DNA of 64,000 bases from Bauldia sp. (lineage in GTDB: Bacteria; Pseudomonadota; Alphaproteobacteria; Rhizobiales; Kaistiaceae), in contig JBBCGQ010000001.1 in NCBI GenBank assembly GCA_037200845.1, positions 2,864,237 to 2,928,236 of the forward strand, read 5' to 3'. Shown piece after piece: positions 60,557 to 64,000 of this stretch; position 1 is the stretch's first letter, and each line of letters begins with the position of its first letter. The notes beneath the pieces were generated by a model. That model saw only the letters and a list, made by a program, of their open reading frames with translations, did not search any database and was not told the DNA's origin. Both the position numbers and the translations under genes were made by a program.

Positions 60557-61536
60557 GCCACCCACGTCCCGCCGCGTTCGTCGGCGATGTGGATGCGGAT
60601 GATTTCCTCGAAGTTCGCCTCGGCGCGGAAGCCCAGCGCCAGCGCGCGCTCCGGCGCGAAATTGCGCGGCCAGCCGTCGACGATCTTCATGATCGTGGCG
60701 TCGGGCTCGCGGCGAATGCGCGCCGCGACCTTGTCGCCGGCGACCTTGCGGAGCGCCGCGATCTGCTCGCCGACCGTCGCCGAGACGCCCGGCATCGAAA
60801 GATTGCGCCGCGCCCCCAGCTTGGCGCCGTCGAGGCCGGCGGCGTGCAGCAGGAAGCCGACAGCGGAGCGCGGGCTGGCGTGCCAGTGGCGCACGGTCTC
60901 CGGCACCGGCAGCACGGCCTCCAGCCCCGCCAGCGGCTCGCGGATGATGCCGGAGAAGAAGCCGGACGCCGCCTTGTTGGGCTTGCCGGGCCTGACGCAG
61001 ATCGTCGGCAGGCGGATGCCGATGCCGTCCATGAAGCCGCGGCGGGTATAGTCCGAGAGCAGCAGCTCGCCGATCGCCTTCTGCGTGCCGTACGAGGTGA
61101 GCGGCGTCTCGAAAAAATCGTCGGCGATGGCGTCCGGAAACGGCGCCCCGAACACCGCGATCGACGAGGTGAATACGACGCGCGGCACGTAGCCGCCGAC
61201 CTTGCGGATGGCGTCGAACAGGTAGCGCGCGCCGTCGAGGTTGACGCGGTAGCCCTTGTCGAAATCGGCCTCCGCCTCGCCCGACACGATCGCCGCGAGA
61301 TGGAAGATGACGTCCGGCCGCGGCGCGATCACCACGTCGGCGTTGCCCGGCACCGTCAGGTCGATGGCGCGGCGCTCGATCGCAAACGGCACGCCGTCCG
61401 GCGCGGTCGGCGGCACGACGTCGACGATGTCGAGGGCCTCGATCGGCTTGCCGGCCAACGTGCCATCGGCGATCAGGCGAGCGGTCAGCTTCGCGCCGAT
61501 CATGCCGGCGGCGCCGATGACCAGGACGCGCGTCAA
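60553..61536 (-). CDS. DenD-like NAD-dependent epimerase/dehydrogenase
   Basis: A 327-residue extended SDR most like D-erythronate dehydrogenase. The cofactor motif is VIGAAGMIG (residues 6-14), the Ser-Ser segment is VFTSSIAVFG, and YGTQK supplies the YxxxK. The long GIRLPTICVRPGKPNKAASGFFSGIIREPLAG block is characteristic of DenD. I take a TTG at 61536, which overlaps the SDR stop as TTGA; a longer frame would run inside that gene. The partner enzymes OtnI and OtnC are not in the window. Confidence 0.87.
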   Translation of the reverse strand: MTRVLVIGAAGMIGAKLTARLIADGTLAGKPIEALDIVDVVPPTAPDGVPFAIERRAIDLTVPGNADVVIAPRPDVIFHLAAIVSGEAEADFDKGYRVNLDGARYLFDAIRKVGGYVPRVVFTSSIAVFGAPFPDAIADDFFETPLTSYGTQKAIGELLLSDYTRRGFMDGIGIRLPTICVRPGKPNKAASGFFSGIIREPLAGLEAVLPVPETVRHWHASPRSAVGFLLHAAGLDGAKLGARRNLSMPGVSATVGEQIAALRKVAGDKVAARIRREPDATIMKIVDGWPRNFAPERALALGFRAEANFEEIIRIHIADERGGTWVA

Positions 61537-62285
61537 AGCGCGAAGCCGCCGTCGGCGAGATAGAGCTGGCCGGTGCAATAGGCGGCTTCGTCGGAGGCGA
61601 GGAAGACCGCCAGCGCCGCGATCTCCTCGGCGGTGCCGAGGCGACCCATCGGCTGGCGGTCGATGAACGCCTGGCGGATCTCGCTCTCCGGCTTGCCGGT
61701 CGCCTTGGCCTGCTCGGCGATGCGCCCGTCCAGCGACGGCGACTGCACCGTGCCCGGGCAGATCGCGTTGCAGCGGATGCCCTGGCGGATGAAATCGGCG
61801 GCGACGGATTTCGTCAGGCCGATGATCGCCGCCTTCGACGCGCCGTAGACGTAGCGGTTGGGGATGCCGCGCACCGACGAGGCGCCCGACGAGATGTTGA
61901 CGATCGACCCGGCGCCCTTCTTCAGCATCGCGGGCAGGAACGCGCCGATCGCGCGGTGCATCGCCTTGACGTTGATATCGAAGGAGAAGTCCCAGTCCTC
62001 GTCGCTCGTGGTGAGTGCGGTGCCGTGATGCACGAAGCCTGCGCAGTTGAAGAGAATATCGACCGTGCCGACCTTGTCGGCGAGCGCCCGCACCGCCTTG
62101 GTGTCGCGCACGTCGAGCGAATAGGTCTCGGCGACGCCGTGGTCCTTGAGATCGGCAAGCAGCGGCAGCTTGAGATCGGTGGCGATGACCTCGGCGCCCT
62201 CTGCGGCAAACATCAGCGCCGTCGCGCGGCCGATGCCGGCGCCCGCCGCCGTTAGAAATGCACGCTTGCCCTTCAGTCGGTTCAT
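61533..62285 (-). CDS. Short-chain dehydrogenase/reductase (BDH2 / keto-deoxy-fuconate dehydrogenase-like)
   Basis: A 250-residue classical SDR. The cofactor motif is TAAGAGIGRAT (near 12), with NCAG near 81, the catalytic Ser in NISSGASSVRG, and YGASKAA gives YxxxK near 144-148. The C-terminal QPMGRLGTAEEIAALAVFLAS block is standard. It closely resembles the 3-hydroxybutyrate/2-keto-3-deoxy-L-fuconate dehydrogenase group. It overlaps both neighbours, so a four-gene operon (62977 leftward) is likely. Confidence 0.92.
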   Translation of the reverse strand: MNRLKGKRAFLTAAGAGIGRATALMFAAEGAEVIATDLKLPLLADLKDHGVAETYSLDVRDTKAVRALADKVGTVDILFNCAGFVHHGTALTTSDEDWDFSFDINVKAMHRAIGAFLPAMLKKGAGSIVNISSGASSVRGIPNRYVYGASKAAIIGLTKSVAADFIRQGIRCNAICPGTVQSPSLDGRIAEQAKATGKPESEIRQAFIDRQPMGRLGTAEEIAALAVFLASDEAAYCTGQLYLADGGFAL

Positions 62286-62977
62286 GGTGTCGCTCTCTTC
62301 TTCATCAGGTCCGCGAGGCTGACGCGCTGCTGGCCGTCGGCGTCGAAATTTTCAGGGTTGAGCCAGGTCTCGAAGGCGGCGCGGATCGCCGGCCAGTCTT
62401 CGTCGATCATCGCGTACCAGGCGGTGTCGCGATTGGCGCCCTTGACGATCATGTGTTGGCGAAAGATGCCCTCGAAGGTGAAGCCGAAGCGCTCGGCGGC
62501 GCGGCGCGACGGCGCGTTGAGCGCATTGCACTTCCACTCGTAGCGGCGGTAGGCGAGCGTATCGAGCGCGTAGCGCGCCAGCAGATACTGCGCCTCGGTC
62601 GCCGCCGGCGTGCGCTGCAAAGCCGGCGAATAAAGCACGTTGCCGACCTCGATGACGCGCATCGCCGGACGGATTTCCATGAGCGCGAACTGGCCGACCG
62701 GCGCGCCCGTCGCCCTGTCGACGACGGCGTAGAAATACGGGTCGAGCGACACGGCGCGCTCGTCGAGCCAATCTTCGAAGGTCGCGCGATCCTTGAACGG
62801 GCCGTACGGCAGATAGGCCCAGACGCGATCGTCGTCCTTCAGCACGCGCCACAACCCCTCGGCGTGGCGCTTCGGGTCGAGCTTCTCGACCTGAGCGTAG
62901 CGGCCGGTGAGCGTCACCGGCCCCGGACGATCGGACGGCGTCGTGTCGACGGCGGGGCCAAGCGGCTGCGGCATCAT
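62282..62977 (-). CDS. GNAT-family acetyltransferase (RimJ/RimL-like)
   Basis: A 231-residue GNAT_3 protein. Typical segments are LTGRYAQVEKLDPKRHAEGLW, RVIEVGNVLYSPALQRTPAATEAQYLL and YRRYEWKCNALNAPSRRAAERFGF, ending with GIFRQHMIVKG. It may acetylate an amino group of a protein or small molecule. Two adjacent ATGs occur (62977 and 62974); both overlap the stop of the upstream gene. The choice is uncertain by one residue. Confidence 0.9.
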   Translation of the reverse strand: MMPQPLGPAVDTTPSDRPGPVTLTGRYAQVEKLDPKRHAEGLWRVLKDDDRVWAYLPYGPFKDRATFEDWLDERAVSLDPYFYAVVDRATGAPVGQFALMEIRPAMRVIEVGNVLYSPALQRTPAATEAQYLLARYALDTLAYRRYEWKCNALNAPSRRAAERFGFTFEGIFRQHMIVKGANRDTAWYAMIDEDWPAIRAAFETWLNPENFDADGQQRVSLADLMKKRATP

Positions 62978-63810
62978 TTTGCCCTCCGGCCGGCATTGGC
63001 GGCGAACAGGTCGTTGAGCGCACGGCCCGGCGCGGCATTCTTCAGGCCGGCGAAGCTGCCCTTCTCCGCGATTTCGGCCGCGGCTGCTTGGAAGCCGCCC
63101 CACGCCGCCCGCGCCAGCGCGCCGCCGGTGCTGATGCGGCGGACACCCAGCGCGGCAAGATCGGCGACGGTGAGTTCGCTGGGGCCGCCGACCAGCACGT
63201 TGAACGGCTTCGGCGCCACCGCCTCGACCAGTGCGCGGATATCGTCGCGCGTCGCGGCGCCCGGCGCGTAAAGGCAATCGGCGCCCGCCGCGGCGAATGC
63301 CTTGAGGCGGCGGATCGCCTCCTTCAGCGGCTCGGCGTGATCGGAGAAGAAAACCTCGGAGCGGGCGACGAGCAGCGTGTCGCCGCCGGTGGCGTCGATC
63401 GCCGCGCGTGCCGCCGCGATGCGCGCCACCGCGAGATCGAAATCCAGCACCGGCACGTCGGCCGTGGCATCCTCGATCGACAGGCCGGCGACGCCGGTGG
63501 CGACGCAGCGGATGACGTTGATGCCGAGCTGCTCCGGCTCGACCGCGAAGCCGGCGAGGTAGTCGGCGTTGACCGGCACGTCGCTCGCCGCCGCGATGGT
63601 ACGGATGTGCTCGAGCATCGCGTCGATCGGCACGGCGCCGTCGGCGTAGCCGAGGCTCCAGCCGGCGCCGCTCGAGGTCGTCGCCAGCGCCTTGAAGCCG
63701 AGGCTCTGCAGATAGCGCGCCGAGCCGACGTCCCACGGGTTGGGCATGACGAAGCAGCCGCTCTCGTGGAGCGCGCGGAACGTGCGGCGTTTTTCGGCGA
63801 CGGTCGGCAA
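62974..63810 (-). CDS. Isocitrate lyase/PEP mutase-superfamily protein
   Basis: A 278-residue TIM-barrel protein. The opening LHESGCFVMPNPWDVGSARYLQSLGFKALATTSSG is diagnostic for the PEP-mutase-like branch. The metal ligands are seen in the VNADYLAGF and GLSIEDAT blocks. The catalytic K-K-C-G-H loop of isocitrate and methylisocitrate lyases is absent. Its reaction is unknown (a 2-oxo acid lyase or oxaloacetate-type hydrolase are options). It heads the leftward operon. Confidence 0.92.
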   Translation of the reverse strand: MPTVAEKRRTFRALHESGCFVMPNPWDVGSARYLQSLGFKALATTSSGAGWSLGYADGAVPIDAMLEHIRTIAAASDVPVNADYLAGFAVEPEQLGINVIRCVATGVAGLSIEDATADVPVLDFDLAVARIAAARAAIDATGGDTLLVARSEVFFSDHAEPLKEAIRRLKAFAAAGADCLYAPGAATRDDIRALVEAVAPKPFNVLVGGPSELTVADLAALGVRRISTGGALARAAWGGFQAAAAEIAEKGSFAGLKNAAPGRALNDLFAANAGRRAK

Positions 63811-63904
63811 GGGGTGGGCGCTTCCGGAAGGTTTTATTTTGGGCGGTTTTATGCGCCTATTGTTCCTGCGAAATCAAACTGGAATGCAATCTAGGGAATC
63901 GCCC

Positions 63905-64000
63905 GTGTTCCACACCATCGCCGGCTTCGACCGGATCGGCGAGGAGAATGCGTTCGCCGTTCTGGCGCGCGCCACCGAGCTTGCCGCCGAGGGGCGCGAC
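63905..64000 (+). CDS. Class I/II PLP-dependent aminotransferase, N-terminal fragment (truncated by window)
   Basis: The last 96 bases encode 32 residues (FHTIAGFDRIGEENAFAVLARA...), the typical start of a class I aminotransferase before the NLGIGQPDF block. The GTG at 63905 with an AGGGA site upstream is preferred; in-frame ATGs at 63884 and 63851 are alternatives. The gene runs out of the window. The 94-base gap before it shows AT-rich sequence that could hold a promoter. Confidence 0.75.
   Translation, partial: MFHTIAGFDRIGEENAFAVLARATELAAEGRD

Overview
The window is a 64 kb chromosomal segment of a high-GC alphaproteobacterium, most likely from the Hyphomicrobiales (Rhizobiales). The inference rests on gene content: homospermidine synthase plus a group III ornithine/lysine decarboxylase, DUF1007 beside a NicO transporter, DUF2937, a BBP2-type beta-barrel and an Omp25/31-like porin. 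There is no rRNA, tRNA, CRISPR array, prophage, transposase or plasmid function. It is dense coding sequence on both strands, punctuated by palindromic intergenic repeats.

Layout. 0-4 kb: end of gltB, gltD, and a RelE/Xre toxin-antitoxin pair. 4-15 kb: envelope and precursor genes (metallo-hydrolase, DUF459, lytic transglycosylase, galE, galU, BBP2 beta-barrel, kdsD, nfeD, SPFH protein), then hemH and a class I glutamine amidotransferase-like hydrolase. Between about 8.37 and 13.0 kb five consecutive genes are broken by about 14 single-base indels although their codons remain conserved on both sides; this looks like locally poor sequence rather than gene decay. 15-20 kb: a metal-transport group (DUF1007, small membrane protein, His-rich NicO) and a gamma-glutamyltransferase. 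20-36.6 kb: an ArsR/SRPBCC pair, polyamine genes (decarboxylase with a long leader; homospermidine synthase), two peptidases, a DUF2937/WD40/CobW group and an alpha/beta-hydrolase/TetR pair.

36.6-45.4 kb is a complete dipeptide-type ABC transporter operon with two paralogous binding proteins and, unusually, two tandem secreted YbjN-domain proteins between the permease and ATPase genes. 45.6-56.7 kb looks like a nitrogen-heterocycle or amide catabolic region: two paralogous PCMH-type FAD oxidoreductases, a creatininase-family hydrolase, an 8-oxoguanine-deaminase-like enzyme, RidA, an NMT1/THI5-type ABC importer, a cytosine-deaminase-like amidohydrolase and a flavodoxin-fold reductase, with a BrnTA toxin-antitoxin module in between. 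56.9-64 kb: a MarR regulator, SDRs, a DMT transporter, a 2-hydroxyacid dehydrogenase, a DenD-like dehydrogenase, a PEP-mutase-family protein and the start of an aminotransferase.

Regulatory signals supported by sequence include palindromes over or next to the promoters of four regulator or toxin-antitoxin units, three strong intrinsic terminators (two of them between a binding-protein gene and the rest of its transporter operon), and at least three families of intergenic palindromic repeat. No wholly new system is proven. The best candidates for follow-up are the YbjN-bearing transporter operon, the 45-56 kb catabolic locus and the composite palindromic repeat family.
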